In this document: positions 21,500-32,460 of the stretch, in pieces
Position numbering within the stretch: the stretch's first letter is position 1
Layout of the letters: every line of letters begins with the position of its first letter
Assembly: GCA_013407085.1 (NCBI GenBank)
Contig: JACCGJ010003415.1
Span: forward strand, 22,681-86,680
Length of the DNA: 64,000 bases
From: Atriophallophorus winterbourni
Lineage: Eukaryota; Platyhelminthes; Trematoda; Plagiorchiida; Microphallidae
Direction of reading: 5' to 3'
Program-made: the position numbers and the translations under genes
Notes under the pieces: model-generated
Database searches by the model: none
Told to the model about the DNA's origin: nothing
The model's input: only the letters and a program-made list of their open reading frames with translations

Positions 21500-22000
21500 C
21501 CGATAGCTGTTGAGGTTGTCTGGCCAAGGTTGTCTGATCGTTGAATGTGGGTGTTGATAGCTTCCACTGAAACACCTAGGCGCGTATCGATCGGTTCACG
21601 GTTGAGAGATGAAATTTGCGAGGTTCACGTGGGAACGTATCGCAATGTATTGGATGCAAATTACCGAGTAAAACAGTCGTGGTGTCCGTAGATTTGACCT
21701 CGCACAAATGAGGCACGGCTTGTTGAATTCAGCAGAAGTTCTTTCGAACGATATCGGTCCCGACTAAATCAAAACAGCGACAACAAATTTTGCTCGCGCA
21801 CACAATTTCCACGGTATGTGGAAAATAGTAACTTCCGAAATATTGATCACAGGACACTAGAACTGATTGAATCCAATAGATCTCTTCAAGCGAAATCGAA
21901 TGGCGTAAGAATAATCCAAATAGGATCAGCGAGTGACGAGTAATGTTCAAAAGTATCAGAGCACAAAATTATGCGTTCGCCCGTTAAAGTGTTTGGACCT

Positions 22001-22208
22001 TTTTGTGCTGTACGGCTAACATCGTGCTAAATTCATTGACCAACGGCAGTGAGCTGCATGCTGAAACACGCTGGAGTCTCACTACCATTTCTATTTCCCC
22101 CTCATATCTGTCTAGGCCTGGGCAACCTGACAGAATCTTAGCCCATGTGCAGTCTCTGACTGTGCGGCACTTTGCCTGGATCAGGCTTGTGATTTCATAC
22201 ATACATAA
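22001..22208 (+). repeat. SINE-like element, nearly full copy
   Basis: Runs from TGTGCTGTACGGCTAACATC to TTGTGATTTCATACATACAT, about 208 bp; the first roughly 30 bp of the reference copy are missing. Both 3' hairpins are preserved. Confidence 0.85.
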
Positions 22209-22802
22209 ACTAAGCAGCGAAGTGAATGCATGCTAACTAGTCTTTCGAAGAATCTATTACGGATAGTTGCGTTACGTATCCCATTGTGCCAAGTAACTCC
22301 AGTGATGAGGAGGAGACGGGGATTGTCGAAGACCTGCAGGTGTCTTAATTCTCATGTTATAAGCATCTATGTTTTACATCCGTACAACGAAATCGCACGA
22401 ATTGTTGCTGTTGCTCTTTACATATACACGCTTTATTATTGATGCAACTACCCAAACAAGCGAAAAAAAAATTTGTAAAATAAACGGGAGCACCTTGATA
22501 ATTCGGATAATAAATACAAAAGCCATTAGTGCTTCGCTCAAATTTGTATTTGGGCGCGAATAGAGCAGATAATACCGCACCGCTGAGACGCTGGTAAGAC
22601 GTTGCAAGATTGAAAGCGTAACAGTCTCACTGCACAGATAGCCGGCAGCAAACAGGTATAAATTGAACATTAAATCACATTAGTGTGTGTGAACAAGGGA
22701 CCTACGGGGAATTATCACGATTGAAAGGCGAGGTCATCCAGGAATCAGGTTTACAGGGTAAACAAGTTGACAGAAAGGCAGAGTGAGAGATGCATTACCT
22801 AC
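22209..22802. other. Carrier intron, nothing recognised
   Basis: AT-rich sequence inside the last intron of the carrier gene, before the donor of the exon at 22803. No repeat or coding signal seen. Confidence 0.6.
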
Positions 22803-22952
22803 CTGTGACACGAGCATTCTGCATTCGACGACGAACGATGTCCAAAGGGTATGAAGAAGTTTGACCGAGAATGCCAGCGACAGAGCCACAACAAAAATTC
22901 TCTAGGGGGTCCAATTTCTCAGGACGCGTTCCAGTGAGTTGAAAATCACGAT
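22803..22952 (-). CDS. SLC25A42-like: Mitochondrial carrier (SLC25A42-like), exon with third signature motif
   Basis: A 150-nt exon with acceptor TACTTAATCAG and donor ACAG then GTAGGT, phase 1 on both sides, which fits the exons at 24944 and 16219. It encodes [20 protein letters not shown], then [19 protein letters not shown] and [19 protein letters not shown] is the third PX(D/E)XX(K/R) carrier motif, on helix 5. Without this exon the third repeat would be incomplete. It has no start codon and is short, so it is easily missed. The alignment to SLC25A42 (GQSASYPLDVVRRRMQ) is close. Confidence 0.93.
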
Positions 22953-24943
22953 CTGATTAAGTATTTAGTTCAATGAGACGAAGTTAGAAAAATACAAGGG
23001 AAAATCACTGGAAAGTTTGAAGAAATTCAACAAGAAGGCAGATAAACGGTAGGTGACCTGCAACACCAGAAAAGTGGCTTAACATTGGGGAGGGCATGAA
23101 AAAGAGATAATGGGTATAACATGGCGAATATTGTGCCAATTTATCAGGAGGGGACGGGTAGCCGACGGCAAATAGAACCAGATTGCAGATTAGCGAACGT
23201 GTGCAAGACGATTTGACATTCTCTGCACTCACTAGCACTAGCCTGGTAAAAGAGTGGCACCTCGACTTAAAAATATTTTCCGTTTGAATAAAAGAAAATA
23301 ACTACAACAACTGTCGCAATAAACGTTAAAATGTGTTGCGAATAGACACTAGTCAGAACATATATGACAAAATGGATGACGAAAATTGCACGCAGGCAAA
23401 AAAACAACTTTTCCATGTAAACAAATGATTGTTTATATTGAAAAAATAACGAGACTGTTCGGGTTTGACGAAATGACTTCACGCAGTGATGTAGCGAAAA
23501 TGGATTATTACATGTACGGCAGAAGTGAATGGGAATAGGATGCATTGTTCGATGCTCTTAACGAGAGGGTGAAATGCGCTTTCATGTTGCGGGCTCCTTC
23601 AACCAATGTGGGCAAGAATGATAATTGTGGATATGGTATGATGGTATGAAAGTACAAGCCTGATCCAGGACTGCACGTGGGCCAAGATATTGTCAGGTTG
23701 CCCTAATTGTGGATAACATTACGTCGGGGCAGCACGTACCCCGTGCTAAAGTGCCACACAAAGACACTCTAAAATTATAAACACACGGGGAAGGGAGGGG
23801 CTGAAAATGCTGCGAAACCTAAAGACGATTAAATACAGGCCTTTGGGATGAGCTGTCTACAACTCGATTCAAACAAACATCAAAGTAAGTATTTTAAGCA
23901 AGTAGAGCGATATCACCGCCATGAATCATAGCAAGCTTTCTTTGTCACTCCAGTTGACAACTTGAAAGAGGATTCAAATACACGCACAATATACGTGGCG
24001 CAACTTCTTCGATGTATTCAAAGCGCTTTGGAAAAAACGGAAGTCACCTAACCCTCTACGGGAACTTGCTCCGGAGATCAGCTGAGTTGCTATCACGAGC
24101 TAGTATTTGGAAATGCTATGGAGAATCGGAAGGCTGTATGCCACGTGATTGAAAATATAATATCGACTTATTGTACACGAGGTTCCGCACAAAGCAACCC
24201 TGGATTCGGTTTCGATACAAACAATCAAGTATCGCAACTGCAAATATGGACATCATTGAAATGTGATTGTGCTTGGCGGGTAAGCACCTTGATTGATCGC
24301 AGTCACAACACCATTAACAGAGACAGGTTTACGCCACAAAATTCAGATAGGCATCAATGTGAGAATATCACATTTAATAAAAAGTGTCTCAGAGTAACCA
24401 CAGTGGCATAAACAACTGTTTCATCACTGCATCACCACAAGGTGTCTATCGCGATTTCGAGAAACGATAACATAGATTATATTGCTGATGGGTCTCCCTA
24501 AAAACGTTCATAACCACCTTACAGGCTAAATGAGAGATAATCAGCTAGCAAAACGATCTACATTCATAGCGAAACAGTATGTGATCGCAATCTTGTAGTG
24601 CAAGTGTTGTATGCCGTTCGTGGACATGAAGAAAACTGGAAGGTAGGACACCAAAAAGTATGGTGGTTAAACATCCAGATAGGGTATCAACGAAAGTACG
24701 ATTTTCACAATGATAATTAAAAGCACTTTGTTGTTGGCCTATTTAAGTTCATCACAAGTGTAACAGAATATCAGCAGGTATGTATACTATATTGTTCATT
24801 TTACGCCCTCACTGTTCGAGCATTATCATCAGCAGGGAAAGCAATGTGCCAGGAGCGAGTATGGAATGCATAATAGTCAACTAACAAGACACCAAAAAAC
24901 TGCAGACAAACTACCGTCCTAGCAGGAATGGTCACCAACGTAC
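22953..24943. other. Carrier intron, mostly unrecognised
   Basis: Contains a fragment of the dispersed repeat (CGGGCTCCTTCAACCAATGT near 23590) and a reverse SINE-like copy at 23630-23702. The rest shows no gene or element. Confidence 0.6.
23630..23702 (-). repeat. SINE-like element, degenerate reverse copy
   Basis: GAAAGTACAAGCCTGATCCA, then GACTGCACGTGGGCCAAGAT and TGTCAGGTTGCCC; the hairpin between them is deleted. Confidence 0.65.
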
Positions 24944-25095
24944 CGAGACTAGCTTCCTTCAGAGTTTCAAACGTGAAAAACGCTATTCCAGAGTAGGGAA
25001 TAATGCCGAGTATCGCTGGCACAAAGCCACGATATAACGCACGCAGACCTTCTTCACGTTGTACCGTTCGGAGCACACTGATCAAGTTGCTATAC
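24944..25095 (-). CDS. SLC25A42-like: Mitochondrial carrier (SLC25A42-like), fourth exon seen
   Basis: A 152-nt exon with acceptor CATATTTTCAG and donor CTCG then GTACGT. It begins with the base completing Lys from 27691, then YSNLISVLRTVQREEG, LRALYRGFVPAILGIIPYSG and FFTFETLKEASL. This is the second half of carrier repeat 2: the matrix helix, the (D/E)G-x-(W/Y/F)-(K/R)-G-like EEGLRALYRG, and helix 4 with PYSG, which matches the helix-4 contact region of SLC25A42/A16 carriers. The frame is intact. Confidence 0.93.
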
Positions 25096-25779
25096 CTGAA
25101 AATATGCAAGCAAGACTCAACAACTGATATGAGGGTTATTAGAGATTCGGTGGGTTTAAACAGTTTCGTGCAGGGTGAATGATGTCTTTTGGAACTGCGC
25201 TGGTAGCGAATCACAAGAGAGAGGTTGTTACAGGCCCACGTGCAGCCTATGACTGTGTAGCACTTTGCCTGGATAAGGTTTGTGATTTCATACATCACAC
25301 ATTGCATGTTTGTCAGTATAGCCGTTAATTTTGCGGTTATCATCATCATCATTGCGTGACACAAGGCATGCACAATGTTCGTGACTGCGAGAGCAAACTG
25401 CGAACGCCAAACCATAACACGCTAAAGCGGATGAATGAAAACCGCTTAATCGCGGATAGACGTGTTTTAAATCGGATCACGGATGTTTATCGCCAAATCG
25501 ATTAAATGACTGTATTACTGAATGTTCGCATCTGTCACGTTTAGGTAATGAAATGACAAGCCAATAAGAAAGTATGAACAAAAGGTTGACATTCAGTCTC
25601 ATGTGGTCATTAATTTTGGTGTCCATCGCAAGTATCACAACTAGACAGCATGACGGCACTGTAGGTACAATTTATTATGTACTCAGTCACAAGACTTTCA
25701 ACCAACATATTTTCTTAAATATATATATATATATATATATTGTCAAATCCGCTGCAACCCTGACAAATCTCGCTGGCTA
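25096..25779. other. Carrier intron segment with SINE-like fragment and TA repeat
   Basis: A degenerate + SINE-like piece lies at 25229-25297 (GCCCACGTGCAGCCTATGAC, GTGATTTCATACAT) and a (TA)n run at about 25717-25740. Nothing else recognised. Confidence 0.65.
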
Positions 25780-26655
25780 GAGGTAGTGAAAGTAACGGGA
25801 TCACTGGACACACGCAAGAATAACCTACTCCCACGATGTATGGGAGAACTCAGTTTAAATATCGAATCAATGTCACGAAGACGGGTTTCCGATAGGCAAC
25901 ATATGTCGATACCTAGTGTCACAAGAGAGCGAACTAGTCCAAGCTGTTGTTTTGGTTGTTGCAGGATACGGACATTGAACGACGCAAGCCTAATAGGGGC
26001 GCGTGGTCGGAGGAGAGCGTTGGAAATCGACACCTGTCTAAGAACAGTTGGCTGCGACGGAATGGGTCCAGCATTGATGGTCCGAAGTGCATCAGGGTGA
26101 GGGGATGACGTGTGCTTGCGAAGTGGGTTGTGAAGAGTAGCAATCGAAGGTAGAATTTGTAGCTTGAGTGAGCGCCATTGACATTATCATTTTCGTTGAA
26201 CGTAGGTGTGATACTACCCGGTTGCCTACACAGAAGTAGGGGAGATTTCGTTTCGGGGGTCCCACCCCGAGCCTTTAGAACGTTGGCTTTACCCACAAGG
26301 CAGTGGAGCGAGAGAGGTTCGCACCTATCGGTGGCCGGTGACCGACGAAGCGGTTCATACGCCCTTTTCTGGGAAATTTCCAGTTCGGAGCCCGATAACC
26401 CCGTTGATAGGTTGGTGACTGCAGTTTTTGCCTGTGCACCACACAATGTCATTGGATAGGACAAGGGGCAGTGACTTTTGGAGCGGCGAGTCACATCCGC
26501 CGCGTCGTGATGTCATCATTGGATTTTTGTGGCTTTTTAAAGGGAGAACACTTGCCAGGCGAACATTCACTACATCCTCAGACACCACCACTGAACCTTT
26601 CGCCGAGCCCATCCAGCTGGCACCAACGTAGAGGTATTTCGGCAAGCCAGCCGAT
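25780..26655 (-). mobile_element. RTE-like LINE 5' fragment (5' UTR and start of endonuclease)
   Basis: Read on minus: a conserved noncoding leader (CGGGCTCCGAACTGG, TCTCGCTCCACTGCC), then a frame with RAPIRLASFNVRILQQPKQQ, LGIDICCLSETRLRD and LFLRVSSDPVTF. SFNVR and SETR are the Asn and Glu motifs of an APE-type endonuclease of the RTE clade. The frame is broken and stops before the remaining motifs; RT is absent. It is the inverted partner of 29566-30424, about 850 bp of clear similarity. Confidence 0.85.
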
Positions 26656-26837
26656 TCATTATCAAGGAATCATTCTCTCTGCTTCGTGGAAAGAACTCCA
26701 CTGAACCAGCTGCTGTATCGGTATTAAACAAGTGTCAAACATGCCTGAACATTGTGAGATTGAATTCAGTTGAAGGTGAATTGTATCTATCTTGGTATAC
26801 GTGGGCTCATTAGCGAGGCTATCTACGGAACAAGTAA

Positions 26838-26905
26838 CACGGCGCTAAATTAATTTGCAACCGCTATAGCGCTGCATGTTGAAACGTGTTGAATTTCCCT
26901 TGTTT
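26838..26905 (+). repeat. SINE-like element, old partial copy
   Basis: ACGGCGCTAAATTAATTTGC and GCTGCATGTTGAAACGTGTT align with the middle of the SINE-like unit. Flanks to 27690 show nothing recognisable. Confidence 0.5.
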
Positions 26906-27690
26906 CTTTAAGCTTTTTAGCACAAAAGTGATGCACGATTGCATATAATGTACAAAATCACAAGCCCGAATCCAGACAAATTGTCGAGAAGAAATAGACG
27001 ATACATGCTTGAACAGGTGCAAGAAAAATGGCAGCGAGAATCTGGCGTGTTTCTAAAGCTGGTATAAAGAGCAGAGTCACCCTACTATAAAAACACCTCC
27101 CACAGTGGCTGTGTCATGTGTACAGAATTGAAAATAGTTGTATTCCAAAAGATTTACTCTATGAAGTAGACGTTTGAGTAACCAGTTCTTGCATTACAGA
27201 TGCGAGAGTGAAAGAGATATGAAAGCGTGACATTGGCCTTCCGAGTTGCTCTTGACCGCTTACTTTGGAGATTGCGTGAGGCATCATATTCAAGCAGAGG
27301 AAGCGGATAGTGTTCTCGGTTTTTTAACTTAAATCACATCGACAGCTGTCAGGGCTGTGTGAGAGGTTGCTTGCCCCGAAAGACTGTTTAGTAATTTGGG
27401 ATACTGTGGAAGAAGAGGTCATCGTGCGCATGCATCCATGGTCAACATCATCCAAAGGAAGCCAGAAACAATGCATGATGAGGATACACATACGAATTTG
27501 AATATCCACAGTCGAGTTCAAGCGTTTTTTAACACCAGACGACTGGAACCCATAGGGCCGGAGGTTAATTTTAATTTCTACATCACAAAGTTGTACAGAT
27601 CAATAGATTTCACCAGCAGGACGGTGTGATAGACAGGCTCACAAATAATTACAAAATATTCAAGTTACACTGAATAAAAATGGCACTCAC
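26906..27690. other. Carrier intron, no feature recognised
   Basis: Small frames on both strands (for example + 27396-27629) lack family resemblance. I see no repeat shared with the rest of the window. Confidence 0.55.
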
Positions 27691-27813
27691 TTTGATGAAT
27701 CAGTCACAGCCATGCGAGCTCTAGCAAAGTCCAGTGGATATGTGGAAGCAACACACGTTGTACCGGCCATACAACCAGCTAAAAACCTTCGAACACGAAG
27801 CTCGTTCGGTGAC
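27691..27813 (-). CDS. SLC25A42-like: Mitochondrial carrier (SLC25A42-like), third exon seen
   Basis: A 123-nt exon with acceptor TTATCCTTTCAG and donor TCAAA then GTGAGT, phase 2 on both sides. It encodes SPNELRVRRFLAGCMAGTT and CVASTYPLDFARARMAVTD. YPLDFARAR is the second PX(D/E)XX(K/R) motif on helix 3, followed by the arginine-rich start of the matrix loop. The codon split with 27891 gives Met and that with 25095 gives Lys, so the reading frame is continuous. Confidence 0.93.
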
Positions 27814-27890
27814 CTGAAAGGATAAATCAGCATGGGAGTCGACCAAGAAACTAACTAATAGTGTCTCATAAGAGGTATGACTTGGCTTAC

Positions 27891-28086
27891 ATATGTGAAA
27901 CGTCCGGATCACTGATGCCCAGTATATGCTTGTACCGCTCGTGAGCAGAATACTGAATTGCAGCGTACGGAAATATACGAGATAAGGTAGCAGTATTGCC
28001 ACGCCAAAGACTCAAAAAGCCATGTTGTTGAAACGAGTTTCGCAAAAATAGATAAAGCTCTCGAACGGAAAAATGTTTCTCTGTTG
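27891..28086 (-). CDS. SLC25A42-like: Mitochondrial carrier (SLC25A42-like), second exon seen
   Basis: A 196-nt exon. The best acceptor is ACCAAGCCATTAG at 28087-28088, because only this one restores phase 1 and gives KINFQSTEKHFSVREL, aligned without gaps to the family KIIFQ-SSKRFSAKEA. It continues GFLSLWRGNTATLSRIFPYA, then IQYSAHERYKHILG and SDPDVSH, and the donor is CATAT then GTAAGC. This covers the matrix loop and helix 2 of repeat 1. Two other AG sites upstream give the wrong phase. Confidence 0.92.
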
Positions 28087-28126
28087 CTAATGGCTTGGTG
28101 TAAGACTATGAGAGAACACAACTTAC

Positions 28127-28227
28127 ATTGGAAGTTGATTTTGGCTCTGTCCAAAGGGGCAATAGCGGTTTTCGCAACGCATCCTGCTAAGCCACCAGCG
28201 AGGAGATTGAAAGACAAGAATGTTTTT
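28127..28227 (-). CDS. SLC25A42-like: Mitochondrial carrier (SLC25A42-like), first exon seen
   Basis: A 101-nt exon with acceptor CATTACCTTCTAG and donor CAAT then GTAAGT. It encodes TFLSFNLLAGGLAGCVAKTA and IAPLDRAKINFQ. PLDRAK is the first PX(D/E)XX(K/R) motif on helix 1. With the other five exons this gives about 307 residues, against roughly 318 in vertebrate SLC25A42, so only a short N-terminal piece is missing. The start codon must be in an upstream exon that I could not place. All six helices and three signature motifs are present. Confidence 0.93.
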
Positions 28228-28231
28228 CTAG

Positions 28232-29068
28232 AAGGTAATGGTTGATCCTTTGGGAACTAGATGAAAATAAATGAAAACTTACTTCACCCATCAAAAGAGA
28301 TTCGTCAAACAAGGGTTACACATGATGCGCATATGGTGCAATGCTGCAATTCGTTGAAAGATAAAGGCGATTGAAATTCTCAGAGATACAGGCACACACA
28401 CACACACATATATATATTATATATATATATATATATATAGATATATAGAGAGAGAGAGAGAGTTGGCTATTGGTGAGGTTCAGTGGGAGGTCCAACTGTT
28501 GTGGTCAGTTTATTACCCGCTAAATCTCGCGTATCAGGGTATCTTCATCCATCACATCATCAGCCAAAACGAAGCATGGACATTTCTAGAGAGGCGACAT
28601 GTCATCAATGAAAGTCATGAACAGAGGACCGAACCTTGAGATACCACATTGCTCACGTCAGTTTCATCATGAACATCATCAGCTTTACACCGGTAGTATG
28701 AACTGAATGCTTAACTGCTCACGTCAGTTTAGTTAGACAACGTGGATCCTACAGAAACTCTGGATGTCTTACTGTTATATATTACCCGAGTAGAATCCAA
28801 GTAATGATTACTCAAATGTTTAACACTGAAAAACCTTTATGCTATTAGTCACAATTGACTAACTAACCCAACACTACACGTAGCAAGAACAAAGGCAGGT
28901 CGTTTAGACAAAGAGCCTTACCGTCTCTGAGCAAAAAGCCATTAGGCTGCGGCTCGTGTGTATTTATACGCTGGATCATTATTGCCGACAAAATGGACCA
29001 ATCAGAATCGAGAATCATAAATTATAAGTTATAATGAGTTTTTGAGGAAAATAATATTTCCTCAACAC
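28232..29068. other. Carrier 5' flank or first intron, with simple repeats
   Basis: Contains (CA)n, (TA)n and (GA)n tracts at about 28394-28462. The missing first carrier exon and its promoter may lie here, but no candidate has the right phase. No other feature recognised. Confidence 0.55.
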
Positions 29069-29530
29069 CTACCCTTTTGATGCAAGGTACGTTTTTATCC
29101 AAGCAAGCAGACTACCCATTATGCCTTTTGCTGCTAGCTTGATATCGAGAAGGTGGTGATTCATGGAATTGAAAGCCTTGCTAAAATCTAGGTAGAGGGC
29201 TTCGAGTGGCTTCACTTCGTCTAGCCTTTTCGTGGCAGTATTGAGAAAACTAAGAAGGTTAGTCAAACAAGAGCTACCCTTAGGAAATCCGTGGTGAGTT
29301 ACACTCAGTAGAGAATGCTGACAAAGATGCTGACCGAATTTTTTCACGCAAACGTTTTTACAATACTTTCGATACGATGCTAGTCAGACATACAGGTCTG
29401 CATTTATCAAGAGTTGACCTGCAACCATTCTTCTGTATTGTCACAACTATGGCTTCTTTTCACTTACTAGGAGTTTACACACAGGTTTGGTCAGCACTGC
29501 ATCGAGATTCTTTTGCATAGTTTCTTCAAC
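29069..29530 (-). mobile_element. CR1-like reverse transcriptase fragment
   Basis: The minus frame contains THHGFPKGSSCLTNLL (the QHGF-x-K-x-x-S-C-x-x-x-L motif) and LEALYLDFSKAFNSMNHHLL, the first catalytic Asp motif (F-D/LDFSKAFD-x-V-x-H). The rest of RT is lost. The adjacent RTE copy begins at about 29566. Confidence 0.85.
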
Positions 29531-29565
29531 AGTCCGTAGTGAATGCCATCCGGTCTTTAAGCTTG

Positions 29566-30424
29566 GTTGGCTGGCTTGCCGAAAAACCTCCACGTTGGTG
29601 CCAGCTGGGTGGACTCGGTTTCCCGAGATCAGCGAAAGGTTCGGCGGTGGTGTCTAAGGGTGTGGTGGGTTTTCGCCTGGCAAGCGTTCTCCCTTTAAAA
29701 AGCCACAAAAATCCAATGATGACACAACGACGCGGCGGATGTGACTCGCCGCTTCAAAAGTGACTGCCCCTTGTCCTATCCAAGGGCATTGTATGGTGCA
29801 CAGGCAAAAACTGATGTCACCAACCTATCAACGGGGTTATCGGGCTCCGAACTGGAAATTCCCAGAAAAGGGCGTATGAACCGCTTCGTCGGTCACCGGC
29901 CACCGATAGGTGCGAACCTCTCTCGCTCCACTGCCTTGTGGGTAAAGCCATCGCGCTAAAGGCTCGGGGTGGGACCCCCTAAACGAAATCTCCCCTACTT
30001 CGGTGTAGGCAACCGGGTAGTATCATGCCTACGTTCAACGACGACGATGATGACAACGCCGCATGCTATCACTACGAATACTACCTTCGAAAGCTATTCT
30101 CCAGAACCCACTTCGCAAACACACATCATCCCCTCACCCTCTCTCCCTGATGCACTTCGGACCATCAATGTTGGACGCATTCCGTCGCAGCCAACTGTCC
30201 TTAGACAGGTGTCGATGCCCAACGCTCTCCTCCGACCGCGCGCCCCTATTAGGCTTGCATCGTTCAATGTCCGCACCCTGCAACAACCAGAACAACAGCT
30301 TGCACTAGCCCGCTCACTAGAGACACTAGGTATCGACATATGTTGCCTATCGGAAACCCGTCTTCGCGACACGGATTCGGTATTGCAACTGAGTTCTCCT
30401 ATGCCTCCTTGGAGTAGGTTCTAC
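29566..30424 (+). mobile_element. RTE-like LINE 5' fragment, forward copy
   Basis: Leader 29566-30060 is followed by the endonuclease start: RAPIRLASFNVRTLQQPEQQ, LGIDICCLSETRLRD and VLQLSSP, then a break where a 249-bp repeat begins at 30425. It mirrors 25780-26655 across about 2.9 kb that holds the first three visible carrier exons. It is dead: the endonuclease is truncated before GDFN and no RT is present. Confidence 0.85.
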
Positions 30425-30673
30425 TTCCTGGTATGAGTAGCACTGCTCGTACCAAAATACAACGCCCAGTATAGCTCAATGGGTCATGGATAAACCATTG
30501 CATCACGTTAAGGTCCAGTCCCAGCGAACAAGCAACACTTATCTGAGTTCGGGGATTAGTGTTGATAGATGTAGCTAGTTGGACACATACATCCTGCTAT
30601 TGACGGGAATGCAGTCTAAAAGTGAGCGCACTGCACTTGAAATCAGGGCTATACTTACACATGGTTGACTGGA
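30425..30673 (+). repeat. 249-bp repeat, left copy
   Basis: Starts TTCCTGGTATGAGTAGCA and ends GGTTGACTGGA. It differs from 34381-34629 at about five positions and has the same length. It contains TAGCTCAATGGGT (A-box-like) and AAGGTCCAGTCCC (B-box-like, one base short), suggesting a tRNA-type polymerase III promoter. A third, diverged copy is at about 35890-36245. Confidence 0.8.
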
Positions 30674-30841
30674 TGAACTACAGTTTTGTCAAACAGATAT
30701 AGATTGAAAGCAGAAGTATTCAGTACCCGGAAGTCAGGTTTTATTCACTTCAGAATGACAGTATGAGAGCTAAAATGGAAAGAGAGAGACGTGAGTAAAA
30801 GTAGGGTAGCAGATGTGCACAAAGGCAATGTCATATTCACA
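30674..30841 (-). repeat. Putative Ty3/gypsy 3' LTR with polypurine tract
   Basis: Read on minus, GGCCGGGGAGAATGT (30842-30856) is a typical polypurine tract directly before TGTGAATATGAC; the segment ends TGTAGTTCA at 30674, giving TG...CA termini. GTGAATAAAACCTGA inside resembles an LTR polyadenylation region. No matching 5' LTR was found upstream of the protease, so the call rests on position, tract and termini. Confidence 0.6.
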
Positions 30842-30868
30842 ACATTCTCCCCGGCCAGAATGTTCTAT

Positions 30869-31798
30869 CTAGATCTCTCTGTTCCGCAATACATAAGGCC
30901 TGGTACGCTGTTGCTGAACCACCAATTCTTGGGCATTTTCGGAAAGCATCCCGGAGTTCAATGTGGCAGTATCCTGGTCAGAACGCTGGTTCCGTGTGGC
31001 ATGCTCGTCATACAAATGAATTTCATCAGGAGCGTCGGTAGAAAAATCTCCTTTTGGTGCTAACTGGCGTGTAGACACTGTGTCCTCTCGTCCAGTCGGG
31101 AACCGTACATGCGCATACTGAGGGTTGCATTCGATCAGTTGTACTTCGTCTACCCGGGGGTCAAATTTAGATGCTCGGTAATTGCGTTTCATAAGCATAG
31201 CTGCGGAATCTGACAACCATGGCGGGAGACTTCTATTTGGAGTCGATCGTCTGGTGTATTGAAAGAGGCGCTCACGTGGGGTCGAATTGGTTGCAGTGCA
31301 AAGGAGGGACCTTACGGAGTGTAAAGCATCTAATAAGACGCTCTCCCATCGATCAGTTGATAAGTTTCTCGTTTTCAAAGCCAATGATATGGCTTTACAT
31401 AGCGTACCATTCAGTCGTTTGACTTGCCCGTTGCCTTGAGGGTTGTAAGGTGTAGTCCGGCTCGTGGCGATCCCTTTATCCAGCAGAAACTTTTTGAGTT
31501 CATCTGACATGAACGCAGAACCACGATCGAAGTGTACATAGGATGGCATTCCGAAGATGGCGAATAGTTGTGAAAGACAATTGATGACAGTTTGCGCTGT
31601 GGTGTCTGCACAAGCAAAAGCGAAAGGAAACCGTGAATATTCATCGATCATCGTCAACAGGTAACGGTTGCGAGTAGCTGATGGAAGTGGTCCTTTGAAG
31701 TCTATACTCAGTCGTTCAAACGGTTGAGTTGCTTTGTCTATCTGGTTGGAACAAACGAGGTTTGAGTTCGCAGCAAGCGTTACACCTGGAACAAACAC
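30869..31798 (-). pseudogene. Ty3/gypsy integrase, catalytic Glu replaced
   Basis: The core has Asp33 (LSIDFKG) and Asp91 (HFDRGSAF). The position exactly 35 residues later, expected Glu in D-D35-E (normally GQVERYN), is Lys127 in NGQVKRLNGTL, so strand transfer should be lost unless this is a sequencing or mutation artefact. A C-terminal domain follows (DEVQLIECNPQYAHVRFPTG) ending RPYVLRNREI. It joins the RNase H/zinc-binding frame with one frameshift near 31750. Confidence 0.88.
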
Positions 31799-32460
31799 TT
31801 CGGATTTCGGCGATAGAGAAGGATAAATTCAATTTTCGAACGAAGTGAATCATGCGAGTTACACCCGGATGGCACAAGGACCCATGTAATGCGATCATAT
31901 CTCGATGAGTTGATAAAGCCCCACAGTAAGCACGAGAAGGCGCGTCGGCTGCAGCATTTTCTATCCCTGGACGGTAAATTACATCGAATCGATATGGAGA
32001 TAGCTCCATTCTCCAAAGCAAGATTTTATCATTTTTAACTTTCGTACGTTGCCGATTGTCGTACATGAAAGCGACAGAGCGTTGATCGGTGACTAATTTG
32101 AAATGATTGCCAAGAAGATAATGCTTACGAACTGCTTCTACGACTGCGTGGGCTTCTTTTTCAACAGAAGAGTGATGTCTTTCAGATGGTGTTAGCGTCC
32201 GAGAGAAAAAGGCAACAGGTCTGCCATTTTGATTCAAAGTCGCCGCGATGGCTACATCCGAAGCATCAGTTTCCACCGTGAGCGGTACGTTAGGATCAAT
32301 TGTTACTACCACTGCGCTCTCTAGTTCCTTGCACAAGGCCTGAAATTTCTCGACAACGTGCTCCGGCAACGGAAAAGTTTTATTGTGGACAAGTGGATGG
32401 ATTCTATCTGATTAGTGTGAAATCCATTGGGAATAATATGCGAACATTCCCACAATTCTC
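31716..32460 (-). pseudogene. Ty3/gypsy RNase H and integrase zinc-binding region
   Basis: RNase H is recognised by TVETDASDVAIAATLNQ, PVAFFSRTLTPSE, VEKEAHAVVEA, FKLVTDQRSVAFMYD and the ENAAADAPSRA block. The HHCC integrase N-terminus follows: LHGSLCHPGVTRMIHF and CSRCNAC. A stop near 32370-32400 separates it from the RT connection region at 32460. Confidence 0.88.

Noticed and set aside
28283..28291. ATGGGTGAA followed by GTAAGT as first carrier exon
   Set aside because: It would end in phase 0, but the exon at 28227 needs a phase-2 donor.
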